A stretch of 64,000 bases of DNA from Pseudomonas sp. URMO17WK12:I2 (GCF_003253735.1 NZ_QKYW01000003.1:186001-250000), one strand, 5' to 3'. Shown: positions 37,315-46,284, numbered from the stretch's first letter. Notes: generated by a model not told the origin, from the sequence alone. Translations and numbers: made by a program.

Positions 37315-37581
37315 GATTGGTTCCTCCATATCGAGTAATACTAGCTATTTGATAGTGCCTAGGGCGATAGTTCAGTCGACCGGACGATTGGTATCCGAAA
37401 CAGGGGCGTCAAGCGCATTACCTGTCTCGGCGTAAAATCGACTTCTTTAAGCCCACGCAATTGGGTGATTATACGCGCTGTAATGTGGCATAGTGATATT
37501 GCCTGTCAACTCAGGTTCCGCCATGGAAGGCCGGTAGCGTGATGTATGCATCACTATCTGCACAAAGGAGAAGGAACTCGC

Positions 37582-37776
37582 ATGATTCCATTGCTGAAAA
37601 TCGCCACGGATCTCGGCCTCGGCGAGAGCCTGCTTTCGAACTGGATCACCCACTGGCGACCTTATCCGGACGGCAGCGGTTACCGGGTGTTCTTCAAAGT
37701 CGAAACGCCGCCTCACATCCGGCAACTGCTGCCGCGCATCACGCCGACCAATATGCTGATCGTCCTTGCCCACTGA
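37582..37776 (+). CDS. Small hypothetical protein
   Basis: 64 residues starting MIPLLKIATDLGLGESLLSN, with the middle WITHWRPYPDGSGYRVFFKV. Not recognised; looks like a compact soluble domain. AAGGA seven bases before 37582 favours it over an ATG at 37546. It stands alone, between two accessory regulators. Confidence 0.6.
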   Translation: MIPLLKIATDLGLGESLLSNWITHWRPYPDGSGYRVFFKVETPPHIRQLLPRITPTNMLIVLAH

Positions 37777-38178
37777 TTGGCAGCTCTAGCGGTGAGAGCG
37801 GGCCGCTGCCCGGAAAGTTTCCTCCAGCATCTTCTTCAGTCGCGGCGGTTCATGCAGCTTGCTGTGCGCTACGCCGGCGTGGCTGCTCGTTGCCGGGAAC
37901 ATCGGTTCGGATCGGAGCGGGCAGTGCGCACTCAGTCCGTGCCCGGCATCAAAGTCGAGGTGGCTCGACCACGAGCAGGCCACCTAGCAGGCGTTCGGTA
38001 CCTTCTACGTTTCGCGTAGGCAGGTTTCAGCCCTCAATTGGCATGTTCACGGCTACTTACGGTGTGCGCCTGGTGCATGGCAGACCGCCAGCCGATGGGC
38101 GGGACAAAATGTCTCATGCCGGATTTCATGCGACAGCTAGACTCCACTCGTCATCAACGTGAGGAAGGAGTTTCCAGG
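37777..38178. other. Intergenic stretch without supportable gene
   Basis: 402 bases. A minus-strand frame (37786-37983) ending RLKKMLEETFRAAARSHR is open but has no clear ribosome site or family; I leave it uncalled. The last bases hold the ribosome site of the DUF1652 gene. Confidence 0.4.
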
Positions 38179-38430
38179 ATGATGTCCATTCTCGAGCAGC
38201 GTCATATAGTCGAATGTGCCTTTCTGCCACTGGCGTGCAGTTGTTCCATCGATGGCAGTGAGTCGGTGACGATTCAGATCAAGGACCCAGTCACCGCACA
38301 GGTCTACCTCAATGTCACGGGGATTTCCCGCGCAGAACTGTCCACCTCTCGTCAGATCTCGCAATTGGTGATGCAGCTTCGCCAGGAGCTGCGCACTCTG
38401 AATTCCGGTACCGCCAGGCGGCAAGCCTGA
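38179..38430 (+). CDS. DUF1652-domain protein
   Basis: 83 residues. The DUF1652 pattern covers almost the whole protein: MMSILEQRHIVECAFLPLAC (shown in part), SVTIQIKDPVTAQVYLNVTG and LVMQLRQELRTL. DUF1652 proteins are small and found mainly in Pseudomonas; function unknown. AAGGAG eight bases before the first of two adjacent ATGs sets the start. Confidence 0.8.
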   Translation: MMSILEQRHIVECAFLPLACSCSIDGSESVTIQIKDPVTAQVYLNVTGISRAELSTSRQISQLVMQLRQELRTLNSGTARRQA

Positions 38431-38511
38431 ACGCCCTGGTCAGAGAGAGGGAACTGCCTGCCCAAGCGTGAGGCCTCAGTTAGCAAGAACTGACCTGAGG
38501 AGGGCAACGAT

Positions 38512-38763
38512 ATGGATGGTGGAAAATTCGATGGTTATGACCTGGAGCGTTTCAACGCCTTGCTGGCGGAGGAACTCGGCCTGAGCGAAGACGAATTGCA
38601 GACCTGGATGCAGGAAGAGCGTGAGCGTGTGGACGAGAATGGCCAGTTGATCGGGCATGCAGTGACATTCAAGCCGGATATGCCCTTTGACCTGCGCGCA
38701 CGGGTGAGAGGCATGGCGGGAGATCATGTGGCTCACACCGGCATCATCCCGCTTGACGCCTGA
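38512..38763 (+). CDS. Small acidic hypothetical protein
   Basis: 83 residues, rich in Asp and Glu: DGYDLERFNALLAEELGLSE, DELQTWMQEERERVDENGQL. Not recognised. GAGGAGGG eight bases before the ATG is a strong ribosome site. It lies between DUF1652 and DUF883 genes, all on the plus strand. Confidence 0.65.
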   Translation: MDGGKFDGYDLERFNALLAEELGLSEDELQTWMQEERERVDENGQLIGHAVTFKPDMPFDLRARVRGMAGDHVAHTGIIPLDA

Positions 38764-38855
38764 GTACCGACTGGGCGGCAGCGGCAAAAAGCCTGAACTC
38801 TGCCGCCCGCTCGGTCCTCCAAATAACGTCAACCACTGTTAAGGAGCATTCGCTA

Positions 38856-39191
38856 ATGGCACGTAAAACTTCGCTCGAGAGCGGCCTGGATCAGTTTCAA
38901 CAGGAAAGCGCCAGGGAACTGAAGAAGCTTCTCGACCAAGCCAGCAAAGCCCTCGGTGATGCCGAGTCGTTTTCCGGCGACAAGGCCCATGAAGCGCGTG
39001 AAAAGGTCATTGCGCTGCTGAACGAGGCCAAGGGCACGATCACCGACAAAGGCCGTGAGGCTGTCGAACTGGGTCGTGAAACCATTGGCAATGCCCAGGA
39101 TCGCATCGAGAGCAATCCGTGGACGTCGGTAGCTGTCGCTTCCGGTTTCGGTCTGCTGATCGGCCTGCTGGTCGGCCGTAGCAGCAAGTAA
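38856..39191 (+). CDS. DUF883 (ElaB/YqjD-like) inner-membrane ribosome-associated protein
   Basis: 111 residues: long amphipathic helices (LKKLLDQASKALGDAESFSG, NEAKGTITDKGREAVELGRE), then ESNPWTSVAVASGFGLLIGL (one C-terminal membrane span) ending LVGRSSK. This matches ElaB/YqjD/YgaM, tail-anchored proteins that bind ribosomes in stationary phase. AAGGAG precedes the ATG, and a terminator follows 80 bases downstream. Confidence 0.87.
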   Translation: MARKTSLESGLDQFQQESARELKKLLDQASKALGDAESFSGDKAHEAREKVIALLNEAKGTITDKGREAVELGRETIGNAQDRIESNPWTSVAVASGFGLLIGLLVGRSSK

Positions 39192-39269
39192 ACGGCAAGG
39201 CAGGGCGCACCACTGGGCGCCTGGTAAGGGCCGAGGCCGTCATGTTGCGGTATTGGCAAGCTTAATGAG

Positions 39270-39304
39270 AACCTCGTAGATCACTGATTTACGAGGTTTT
39301 TTAT
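39270..39304 (+). terminator. Terminator after DUF883 gene
   Basis: Stem AACCTCGTA / TACGAGGTT with an 11-base loop, then TTTTTT. Confidence 0.85.
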
Positions 39305-39318
39305 TGCGTGCTTTAAAC

Positions 39319-39347
39319 TTGCGGCGTTGCCTGGGGCTGTATATAGT
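39319..39347 (+). promoter_or_regulatory. Sigma-70 promoter of tRNA-Leu
   Basis: TTGCGG, 17-base spacer, TATAGT, 21 bases before the tRNA. Confidence 0.65.
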
Positions 39348-39368
39348 CCTGCCCTCGCATATTTCGCC

Positions 39369-39455
39369 GCCCCGATGGTGAAATTGGTAAACACAGCAGA
39401 CTTAAAATCTGCCGGCCGCAAGGCCTTGCCGGTTCGATTCCGGCTCGGGGCACCA
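39369..39455 (+). tRNA. tRNA-Leu (anticodon TAA)
   Basis: 87 bases with CCA. Acceptor GCCCCGA / TCGGGGC, anticodon loop CTTAAAA (TAA), long variable arm (CCGGCCGCAAGGCCTT region), T loop TTCGATT. Its 3' 59 bases are repeated at 44505-44563, marking it as the integration site of the island. Confidence 0.97.
39397..39455. repeat. attL: tRNA-Leu 3' part, left copy of a 59-bp direct repeat
   Basis: Runs from the first base of the anticodon stem's CAGACTT to the final CCA. Identical over 59 bases to 44505-44563. Flanking bases differ on both sides, so the repeat length is exact. Confidence 0.93.
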
Positions 39456-39484
39456 ATAAATTCAGCGGCTTGCGAATATTCCGC

Positions 39485-40468
39485 TCAATCCTTCCTGTTC
39501 CGCAATTGCTGAGCTGTTCCGCAATTATCGCGTTGGCGATACTTTTTCCCTTTCCTATGGCGAACGTAGTGTTCGGTCATCACGACAGTGGTGTGCCCAA
39601 GCTGATCACGTGCCTGCATGATGTCGCCGCTCAGCTCCGCCTTGTCGGTGCCGGCCTTAGCCCGCAAATCACGTAGCTGAAAATCTGCCTTGGGGATGCC
39701 CGCTGCCTTTCTGGCTTCGTCGAACCGGGAGCGCAGCATTGATACCGTCATCGCGCGGCCTTCCGCCGTTACAACGAGCTTCGTCGACCGAACCTTGTGT
39801 CCCGCCTTTCCGGCCTTGATGCGTTCGAGCACCACCGCCAGCTCCCCGATGATCTCAATCCTGCGTTTCGCACCCGTCTTCGACTGCGTGACGTACAGCT
39901 GGCCGTCCCTGAGATCACGCTCATCCATCCGCAACGTGTCGCCGGGCCGCTGGCCAGTCAGGTAGAACAGGTCCATGGCGTCCTGGAGCCCAACCTCGGC
40001 CACGTCATACACCCTCTTGAAGAGTTGATCCTAGATGTACACCTCGCGACCTTTCTCTGTGTGCCCTTTGACCCCAGCGCATGGGTTCGCCAGGGAGGTG
40101 TAACCCATCTCCCGGGCGTAGTTCCAGATCGAAGATAAAAGTGCCTTTTCTCGGTTCGCGCTGACCGGCTTCGCCTGCCGCCAGCGGAGATACTGACGAA
40201 CGTGCTGGGGCTGGATGGCATCAAGCGGACCGGGCGGATCGTTGAAGAACTCGAGCAGCTTGGCCATTTCCATCAGGTTGTTGCGCTGGGTGCCAGTCGC
40301 TTTCCTTGGGATGACGTCGATCTTGTAACGGGTCGCCACGTACTCGAATGTGATGACCGTTTTAACCAGGTCGGAGGCAGAGCGGTCTCGTTCAAGCTCG
40401 GCGTACTTCATGATGGCAGCGCCATAGTCCGAGCCCAGCGGCAGTTCCTTGCGTGGTTTGCCGCCGAG
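39485..40468 (-). pseudogene. Tyrosine recombinase (integrase), truncated with an internal amber codon
   Basis: C-terminal part 39485-40030 has TGQRPGDTLRM (first catalytic Arg), LRDLRAKAGTD and LGHTTVVMTEHYVRHRKGKK (His and the Tyr nucleophile). N-terminal part 40034-40468 has the core-binding segment MEMAKLLEFFNDP..IQPQHVRQYLRWRQ. The two are in one frame, separated only by TAG at 40031-40033 (EVYI-stop-DQLFKR). The first 40-50 residues are missing because the IS3-family element begins at 40469. Confidence 0.85.
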
Positions 40469-41709
40469 TGGTCTGTCCCGGGCTGAGTGGGCACTGACTT
40501 GAGGTGGATAATGCCCACCGCCTGGAGTGTTCATGACCCAGACCAGACGACGCTTTCCTGAATCCTTCAAACGCGAGGCGGTAGACGAGGTGCTTTCCGG
40601 TATGCCGCTTCGTCATGTAGCCGAGACGCCGGGCGCTGAAAGCATGTTGCGCAAATGGAAGCGTCAGTATGCGCAGCAAGGTGACGATGCCTTTCCTGGC
40701 AACTGCAAGCAGCGAGCGAGAACGCGGAGCTTCGTCGCTTACGGCTGCAGTTGGGGCATGTCACCATGTAGCGCGATGTACTAAAAAGGGCACTCGCCAT
40801 CTTCTCGCAGCCCACGAAGTGAAGTTTCGCGCCATAGAGGCGTTGGCCGGTCGCTATCCCGTAGCACTGATGTGCCGGCTGCTGCAGGTATCGCGCAGCG
40901 GTTTCTCTGCCTGGCAGCAACGGCCTCCCTCGGCGAGAGAGGTAGCGAATCGGCGTCTGAGCAAGGAGATCCGAACCATCCACCATGAGGTGAATGGGAT
41001 CTATGGACATCGCCGAATCAAGGCCGAGTTGGCGGCCATGGGGCATGCTTGTGGTCGACACCGAGTTGCTTGACTGATGCGCGAAGCCCGCCTGTGTATT
41101 CGTTCGGGCAAGCGCTGGCGGCTGGTTTCCAGCAGTCGTCATGCTCTGCCGATTGTCCCGAACCATCTGGATCGCCAGTTCGCCTCGGATCGCGCCAATC
41201 GGCACTGGGGCTCGGACATGACCTACGTGCGGACGGCCCAAAGATGGCGGTATCTGACCGCCGTGCTCGATCTTTATTCGCGCGCTGTCCTCGGTTGGAC
41301 GATGCATCATCGGATGCAGCAGCCCCTGGTGCATGCTTGTTCTGGAGATGGCCTTGCACGCCGGCAGCCGAAAAAATAAGTGCTGCTGCACTCGGATCGT
41401 GGCAGCCAATACTGCGCGTACGATTACCAGGCCTTGCTTCGGCGACATCGAATCGCCGGCCATTCACGTCCGGGAACTACTGGGACAACGCTGCGATGGA
41501 GAGCTTCTTCCGTTCGCTGAAGGCTGAGCGGATATAACTGACTCGCTACGCCAGCTACCAGGAGGCGAGAACCGACCTGTTCGACGTCATCCTCTTTTAC
41601 AATCACCGCCGTCGCCACTCGACGTTGGCTATCTCAGTGCGATGGAAGTTTGAGGCGAAATGCGAGCAGTAGCTCTTAACTGTCTGTCGACCGGTTCCGG
41701 GACAGACCA
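40469..41709 (+). mobile_element. Decayed IS3-family insertion sequence
   Basis: Terminal inverted repeats TGGTCTGTCCCGG, perfect over 13 bases, at 40469-40481 and 41697-41709, total 1241 bp. This is the normal size of IS3-group elements. It carries orfA and orfB remnants. No target duplication is visible (GAG on the left, ATT on the right), and the integrase does not resume on the right, so a deletion or rearrangement followed insertion. Confidence 0.88.
40533..41672 (+). pseudogene. IS3-family transposase (orfA/orfB), inactivated
   Basis: OrfA fragment: TQTRRRFPESFKREAVDEVL then LRKWKRQYAQQGDDAF, a Tnp_IS3 helix-turn-helix. OrfB fragments carry the integrase core: RHWGSDMTYVRTAQRWRYLT, LHSDRGSQYCAYDYQALLRR and NCWDNAAMESFF-like NYWDNAAMESFFRSLKAE (the DDE residues). 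Damage includes a TGA after GRHRVA near 41071, a stop after RRQPKK near 41377, a frame change near 41465 and a TAA near 41536. Not functional. Confidence 0.85.
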
Positions 41710-41881
41710 ATTCGTATTTCCGCAAAGGCCCTCCAGGTTCTAGGAAAGTACAGTAACTCTGGCAAGTACTCGTAACTTTCAATGGCTAAGCATGAGAACT
41801 TGATACTGCCCGGGAAGTTGCCGGAGATGTCTTTAAGTAAATAGATAAGAACCGTTAGCTCAGTTGCTCGAACCCGATTGA

Positions 41882-42241
41882 TCACAGTAACGGATCATTC
41901 ATCCGTTTAATCAGTTCGCGACCGTGGTTTTTCACATTGCCCACGGCCTTGTCGACCGGGTACCACTCAAACGCCTCCACGGGGGTGTCGTGATGCCTGG
42001 CTAAATCCTCGGCGTGCTCGGGCAGCAAACCCGGCTTCAACCATTGCCTCGCAACATCTAGCTGCAGCACGACCGGGCGGCGGTCGTGGATGTCGGCCAC
42101 CGGCTGATCGCTGGTGGTCTCTTGCCGTCGGCCCGTTGCGGTGCCTAGCCTCACCTTGTCATCCTGATGCATTGGCACCACGCGCGCCTGAGGCGCGACG
42201 TTGTAGCGGACTAGGGGCATGGCGGTGCTGGACGAGATCAC
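41882..42241 (-). pseudogene. Remnant of an SOS-response-associated peptidase (SRAP/YedK)
   Basis: 119-residue frame. RYNVAPQARVVPMHQDD matches the SRAP N-terminal part after the catalytic Cys2 region, and HDRRPVVLQLDVARQWLKPG with DTPVEAFEWYPVDKAVGNVK matches the C-terminal part. The roughly 100 residues normally between them, including the GFYEW segment, are missing, and MCGR with the active Cys is absent. So it is an internally deleted, start-less relic. Confidence 0.72.
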
Positions 42242-42554
42242 TGGCAGTCGAGGGAGATCGCTCCGGCCGTGCCGAGTGGAGCTGCAGACGGAGTGGGGAA
42301 TGCAGCAGGAGATGCTCAGCCAGAGCTATAAGACCCGGCTGGATCAGCTCTGGAGGGTGGGCGGTTAGACCGAGCTCAAGCAGGGCAATGGGGGTAGCAA
42401 TCAGGCTTTTTGCAGAATGCAGACGAACGGAATGAAGATTCCCTGTCCGCGGTAGATAACCCTGTTGACCGTCTTGGAATAGCGGTGTTTTATGCGCGCG
42501 CCGCGGGAACACATTCCTCGGCCTCCAACACTTCCAACAGGAAAATATTTAGAA
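42242..42554. other. Island DNA without recognised gene
   Basis: 313 bases. A short plus-strand frame (42219-42368, 49 codons, with VELQTEWGMQQEMLSQSYKT) is open but not recognised and lacks a ribosome site. The right end carries AGGAAAA, the likely ribosome site of the autotransporter-like gene. Confidence 0.4.
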
Positions 42555-44240
42555 ATGGCGCTCCCGAAGCTCTGTCTGCGGGCGGCAATTTTTGCTGCCT
42601 CTCTTTCCAGTTCGTTTGCTTTCGCATTGCCAGCGTTAGTCAGCGAGCAACCATGGGGATCAACTAATGATCAGGAAGCCATGGATATTATTTACGGCGC
42701 CGGAAACTGGACGTTGTACAACTCCTATGCAGGTGTGGACACGGCAGCCCTTTTGCAGCCAGATACTGGATTTATTTATTTGCAGGGCAGTGCTGGCACC
42801 GATTTCAGCCTTCAGAGTTACCTGAGCGCGAATTCCGCCGACCTCTTGGGCTGGGTCAATCGCGGAGGCGTGATGCTTCTTGAATCGGCAGGTTGGGGAA
42901 CCTCGATCGCATTCGGCGATGCCACGTTGCAGCTCGGCCCCCAGATTAGCAGGGCTCGTCTCACGCAGCTGGCGATCGACAGCTTCACCACTACTCCTGT
43001 GGCGAACGTAGAGCGCACAGGCAACTTTGTATCTCACGACGTCATCGTGCCGAACACTGGTATCACATTGCTCGTCTTGGTCGAAGGTGACGATCCGTCG
43101 GATCCGAGTACCAAGCATGCGCTGGTTGCCGGCTACAAGTACGGCAGTGGCTATATCCTGTACAGCGGGCTGACCCTGTATCAGTTCCATGCGCAGGCTG
43201 ACGGCAGCAGCTTGGGCACTGACGCCCCCAGCTGGTTGACCAACATGATCGGCTACTTCGAGTCGCTGGCCAGTGGTGCCGGTGGCGGCGTTGTAAGCCT
43301 CAGCGCGCTGAATACGCTTGCAGCACTTAACATTACTGGCGACGCAGTCCGCTCGGCGGCCAATGTTCAGCTGATTTCGCTCAACTCCAACCTCTCCAGC
43401 GATTGCACAACGTTCTCTGCCAATGGCGGTTGTTTGTCGCTGACCGGCCGTTACAGTCGTAATAATGGCGGTTCGAGTGAAGCGGGTTATGCGAAGGTCA
43501 CGTCAGCCTACCGTCTGTCCGACAACGTTCGTATCGGTGCATTTCTGGATAAGGGCGTCGATAATAGCAACCTGCGCGAGCTGAGCCTGTCGACCAATAA
43601 GCCGGCAGTTGGCATTTTCGGGGTATGGAACGAGAAAGCAGATGGCTATGGTCTACAGGCGCGTGTCGCCGCTACCTATAGCCAGAATGATGCGAAGTTC
43701 TCCCGTAGCCCGGCCTTTGCAGCAGAAGCCGGCAGTGGCAAGACTGATTTCGAAAGCTTCGGCTATGCGGGCGAAGTTGCCTATGCATTCCCGATCACCA
43801 GTGACTGGGCAGCGAAACCGTACGCGGGTGTGCGCTACACGCAACTGAAGTTCGATGGTTATCAGGAAGATGCGTCGGCGGAGGTCACTGCACCGCTGTC
43901 TTTCAGCAACCTCAAGCTAGAGAGCACAACTGCTACCGCAGGCATTCGTTTTGTCGGTCAGATTGCACAGCCACTGCGGGTAACAGCCAACCTGGGCCTT
44001 GAGCACGACCTGAACCAGAACTATGACGACCTGCGTGGCACTAGCTCCATCGCTGGCCTGGAGAGCTTCAGGGTCGACGTAACTGATGGGTCGCGCCGCT
44101 CGCGTGCTGTGGCTGGCATAGGCGCCGCATATGCTTTGCCTTACACGCAGGAAATCAGCCTGAACGCTGACTGGTATCAGCAGAGCTTCAGCCGTCAGAA
44201 CGGCAGCAGCATCAGCGCAAGCTACTCGATAGGCTTCTGA
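42555..44240 (+). CDS. Autotransporter-like protein with short globular passenger
   Basis: 561 residues. Signal peptide ALPKLCLRAAIFAASLSSSF (residues 2-21) followed by AFALPALVSEQ. Residues about 30-245 form an apparently globular region with Rossmann-like strands (GFIYLQGSAGTDFSLQSYLS, WVNRGGVMLLESAGWG, YKYGSGYILYSGLTLYQFHA). Residues about 260-561 are a beta barrel of the autotransporter type (GYGLQARVAATYSQNDAKFS, ATAGIRFVGQIAQPLRVTAN) ending in SYSIGF with terminal Phe. No beta-helix repeats are seen. It is the only intact gene of the island and has its own terminator. An ATG 21 codons upstream is less likely. Confidence 0.78.
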   Translation: MALPKLCLRAAIFAASLSSSFAFALPALVSEQPWGSTNDQEAMDIIYGAGNWTLYNSYAGVDTAALLQPDTGFIYLQGSAGTDFSLQSYLSANSADLLGWVNRGGVMLLESAGWGTSIAFGDATLQLGPQISRARLTQLAIDSFTTTPVANVERTGNFVSHDVIVPNTGITLLVLVEGDDPSDPSTKHALVAGYKYGSGYILYSGLTLYQFHAQADGSSLGTDAPSWLTNMIGYFESLASGAGGGVVSLSALNTLAALNITGDAVRSAANVQLISLNSNLSSDCTTFSANGGCLSLTGRYSRNNGGSSEAGYAKVTSAYRLSDNVRIGAFLDKGVDNSNLRELSLSTNKPAVGIFGVWNEKADGYGLQARVAATYSQNDAKFSRSPAFAAEAGSGKTDFESFGYAGEVAYAFPITSDWAAKPYAGVRYTQLKFDGYQEDASAEVTAPLSFSNLKLESTTATAGIRFVGQIAQPLRVTANLGLEHDLNQNYDDLRGTSSIAGLESFRVDVTDGSRRSRAVAGIGAAYALPYTQEISLNADWYQQSFSRQNGSSISASYSIGF

Positions 44241-44254
44241 AGCCTACTGAGCAA

Positions 44255-44282
44255 GAAAGCCCGCTAGCCGCGGGCTTTTCTT
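44255..44282 (+). terminator. Terminator of the autotransporter-like gene
   Basis: Stem AAAGCCCGC / GCGGGCTTT with loop TAGCC and short T-run. Confidence 0.85.
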
Positions 44283-44504
44283 TGCGCGAAAGACTCAGCC
44301 CGCTCGCTTGATGAGTGGTGGCGGGTGGGGGCGGCTGATGCAGAAAGGCACCGCGCAGGCGCCCAGAACGGGCAGAGTTTTGCTCTGAAGGGTGTTCCGC
44401 AATAAATTCAGACCCCTTGAATTTATTGGGCTGCAAGGCAGTGAATTTGTGACGTTTGCGGAACGAGATATCGGCTAAGTCCTTGGTAGACATGGAAACG
44501 GCGA

Positions 44505-44563
44505 CAGACTTAAAATCTGCCGGCCGCAAGGCCTTGCCGGTTCGATTCCGGCTCGGGGCACCA
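44505..44563. repeat. attR: tRNA-Leu 3' part, right copy of the 59-bp direct repeat
   Basis: Identical to 39397-39455. The sequence before it (ACATGGAAACGGCGA) is only loosely like the tRNA 5' half, so it cannot fold as a tRNA and is not a gene. Confidence 0.92.
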
Positions 44564-44646
44564 CGTTCTGCGTCGGCTCATGCGAAGCCCACATATCCAT
44601 TCGTTTTATTTCCACGAGCTTGTCTCTCAAGCGCATCGGGTGAAGC

Positions 44647-45216
44647 ATGGACAGCGCACTCGCTAGGTTTCCCGAATTCTCATTTGCCGACTGCAAGTTG
44701 CGGTGTATTCGCGCTGACGATATCGAGCAGGTTTACGCCGGGCTTTCTGATCCGCGGGTGATCGCCCATTACGGTGTTTCCTACTCGAGCCTGGCCGCTA
44801 CCCGCGAGCAGATGCTGTGGTATGAGCAATTGCTGGCAGATGAAGGGGGAATCTGGTGGGCACTGGCGGATAACGACGATGTACTGATCGGCGCCTGTGG
44901 CTTCAATGACTGGCACCATGAGTACCGGCGTATCGACATGGGCTACTGGTTATTGCCGGATTACTGGCGGCGTGGCCTGTTGCAGCAGGCGTTGCCGTGC
45001 ATCCTGCGGCATGCCTTGCGGGTCATGGGCGTGCACCGCATTCACCTCGATATCGAGCCGGAGAACGTCGCGAGCTGGCGGCTGGCCGAGAAACTCGGGT
45101 TCAGCCGCGAAGGCACCCTGCGGGACGTCGAATACAAGGACGGGCGGTATCTCAGCCTTCATCAGTACAGCCTGCTCGCAAGCGACCAGGCCGCACTCGC
45201 ACTGCTTGCCAATTGA
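44647..45216 (+). CDS. GNAT-family N-acetyltransferase, RimJ/RimL-like
   Basis: 189 residues. GNAT motifs: acetyl-CoA loop near DMGYWLLPDYWRRGLLQQAL (V/I-x-x-x-x-R-G variant) and the RimJ/RimL signature VHRIHLDIEPENVASWRLAE followed by KLGFSREGTLRD. Members acetylate N-termini of ribosomal proteins, other proteins or small molecules. It is the first gene right of the island and convergent with the Tsx-like gene. Substrate unknown. Confidence 0.87.
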   Translation: MDSALARFPEFSFADCKLRCIRADDIEQVYAGLSDPRVIAHYGVSYSSLAATREQMLWYEQLLADEGGIWWALADNDDVLIGACGFNDWHHEYRRIDMGYWLLPDYWRRGLLQQALPCILRHALRVMGVHRIHLDIEPENVASWRLAEKLGFSREGTLRDVEYKDGRYLSLHQYSLLASDQAALALLAN

Positions 45217-45268
45217 GCGCCCCTGATTGGTGAAAGCTGGCCGCCGCGGCGGCGACCAGCTCGGCAGA

Positions 45269-46057
45269 TCAGAAGTGCGCCTTGACCAGCAGGCTGATGG
45301 CGCTCTGGTTGGTGCCCCCCAGCACCTCGTCACCCAGGGGGCTGTCGTTGTCGATACCGTACTTGTGTTTCCAGTAATCGTATTCGACGCCCACGTAGAA
45401 TTTCTCACCCCAGCCCATGGCCTTGGCCAGGTCGTACTTGATCTGCGGGTTGATGTGCAGGTTGGCGTGGTAGCTGTCGTCATTGTCCACCACCCAATCG
45501 ATGAAACCATCGATCACCAGGTCGGAATTACCGACGGGGAGGGTGTAACTCCAAGCCGGAGTGATCTGCCAGACGTTACGCCCGTCGCGCTTGCCGTCCG
45601 GGCGGCGCAGGTAGGTGTTGAGCTGGAAGTAGTCGAGGCCGGGAATTGCCAGGTCCACGGCCGGGCCTAGCAGGTAGGCGTCGACGTCGTCTTCGCCGAA
45701 CTCATAGGTGACTGCCAGCAGTACGTCCTTGACCGGACCGAATGACAGATCGGCGCCGCTGATCTTGCCGAACGACAGCCGCGGGCTGATTTCACCGTAG
45801 AAGGTGTGGCCGTCACCGGCGCCATTGGTGGCCTCGGTGTTGTACTTGATGCCATCGACGAACAGGAACAGGTCACCGAAGCTCCAGCCGCTGGCATGCT
45901 CGAAAGTCAGTGTCTGCTGGCGTGGTGGGTCGATCTTGAAGTCGATGCCGTTGAGGTAGGTCAGGCTGTTGTCCTGCCAGAGCAGCAGCTCGGCCATGGC
46001 TTCGACAGGAGCCAGCAGGCTGCCCGCCAGGAGCAGTGAGGTAGCGGTGTGTTTCAT
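45269..46057 (-). CDS. Tsx-like (nucleoside channel family) outer-membrane protein
   Basis: 262 residues with a signal peptide (MKHTATSLLLAGSLLAPVEAMA). The mature start ELLLWQDNSLTYLNGIDFK and the barrel pattern YEFGEDDVDAYLLGPAVDLA, ITPAWSYTLPVGNSDLVIDG, ending LLVKAHF, fit the Tsx/OmpK channel family. These are small barrels passing nucleosides or similar solutes; substrate here unknown. Monocistronic. Confidence 0.83.
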   Translation of the reverse strand: MKHTATSLLLAGSLLAPVEAMAELLLWQDNSLTYLNGIDFKIDPPRQQTLTFEHASGWSFGDLFLFVDGIKYNTEATNGAGDGHTFYGEISPRLSFGKISGADLSFGPVKDVLLAVTYEFGEDDVDAYLLGPAVDLAIPGLDYFQLNTYLRRPDGKRDGRNVWQITPAWSYTLPVGNSDLVIDGFIDWVVDNDDSYHANLHINPQIKYDLAKAMGWGEKFYVGVEYDYWKHKYGIDNDSPLGDEVLGGTNQSAISLLVKAHF

Positions 46058-46284
46058 GAACGGTGTTCCGGAAAATACTGAAAAGACGCGGCAACGAGCG
46101 CAGTTTGGCAGGCGCGCATATGTGGGCGAGCGCTCTGCAACGGCCGTTCGCGGTTACCTGCGGCGCGGGAGTCTACAGTATTCAGGATCGCTCGATAGAC
46201 GGGATTCTGGAGGCTTGTACAGCAGAGCGCCGTTTTCTCCAGAGAGAAAACGGCGCAGATAGCAGAGGTGGCTACAGCGACTGA

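Larger units (their letters stand above)
39456..44563. mobile_element. Decayed tRNA-Leu genomic island, about 5.1 kb
   Basis: Bounded by a 59-bp direct repeat of the tRNA-Leu 3' part. A tyrosine integrase gene is next to the intact tRNA, reading towards it, as in tRNA-targeted islands. Contents in order: broken integrase, decayed IS3-family element, SRAP-peptidase remnant, unassigned DNA, autotransporter-like gene with terminator. The integrase is dead, so the island is probably fixed unless helped in trans. Confidence 0.88.

Noticed and set aside
42219..42368. 49-codon plus-strand frame in the island
   Set aside because: No ribosome site or family, and it overlaps the SRAP remnant; not enough to call a gene.
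44505..44563. Second tRNA-Leu gene
   Set aside because: Only the 3' part is present; acceptor 5' strand and D arm are missing, so it is an att copy.
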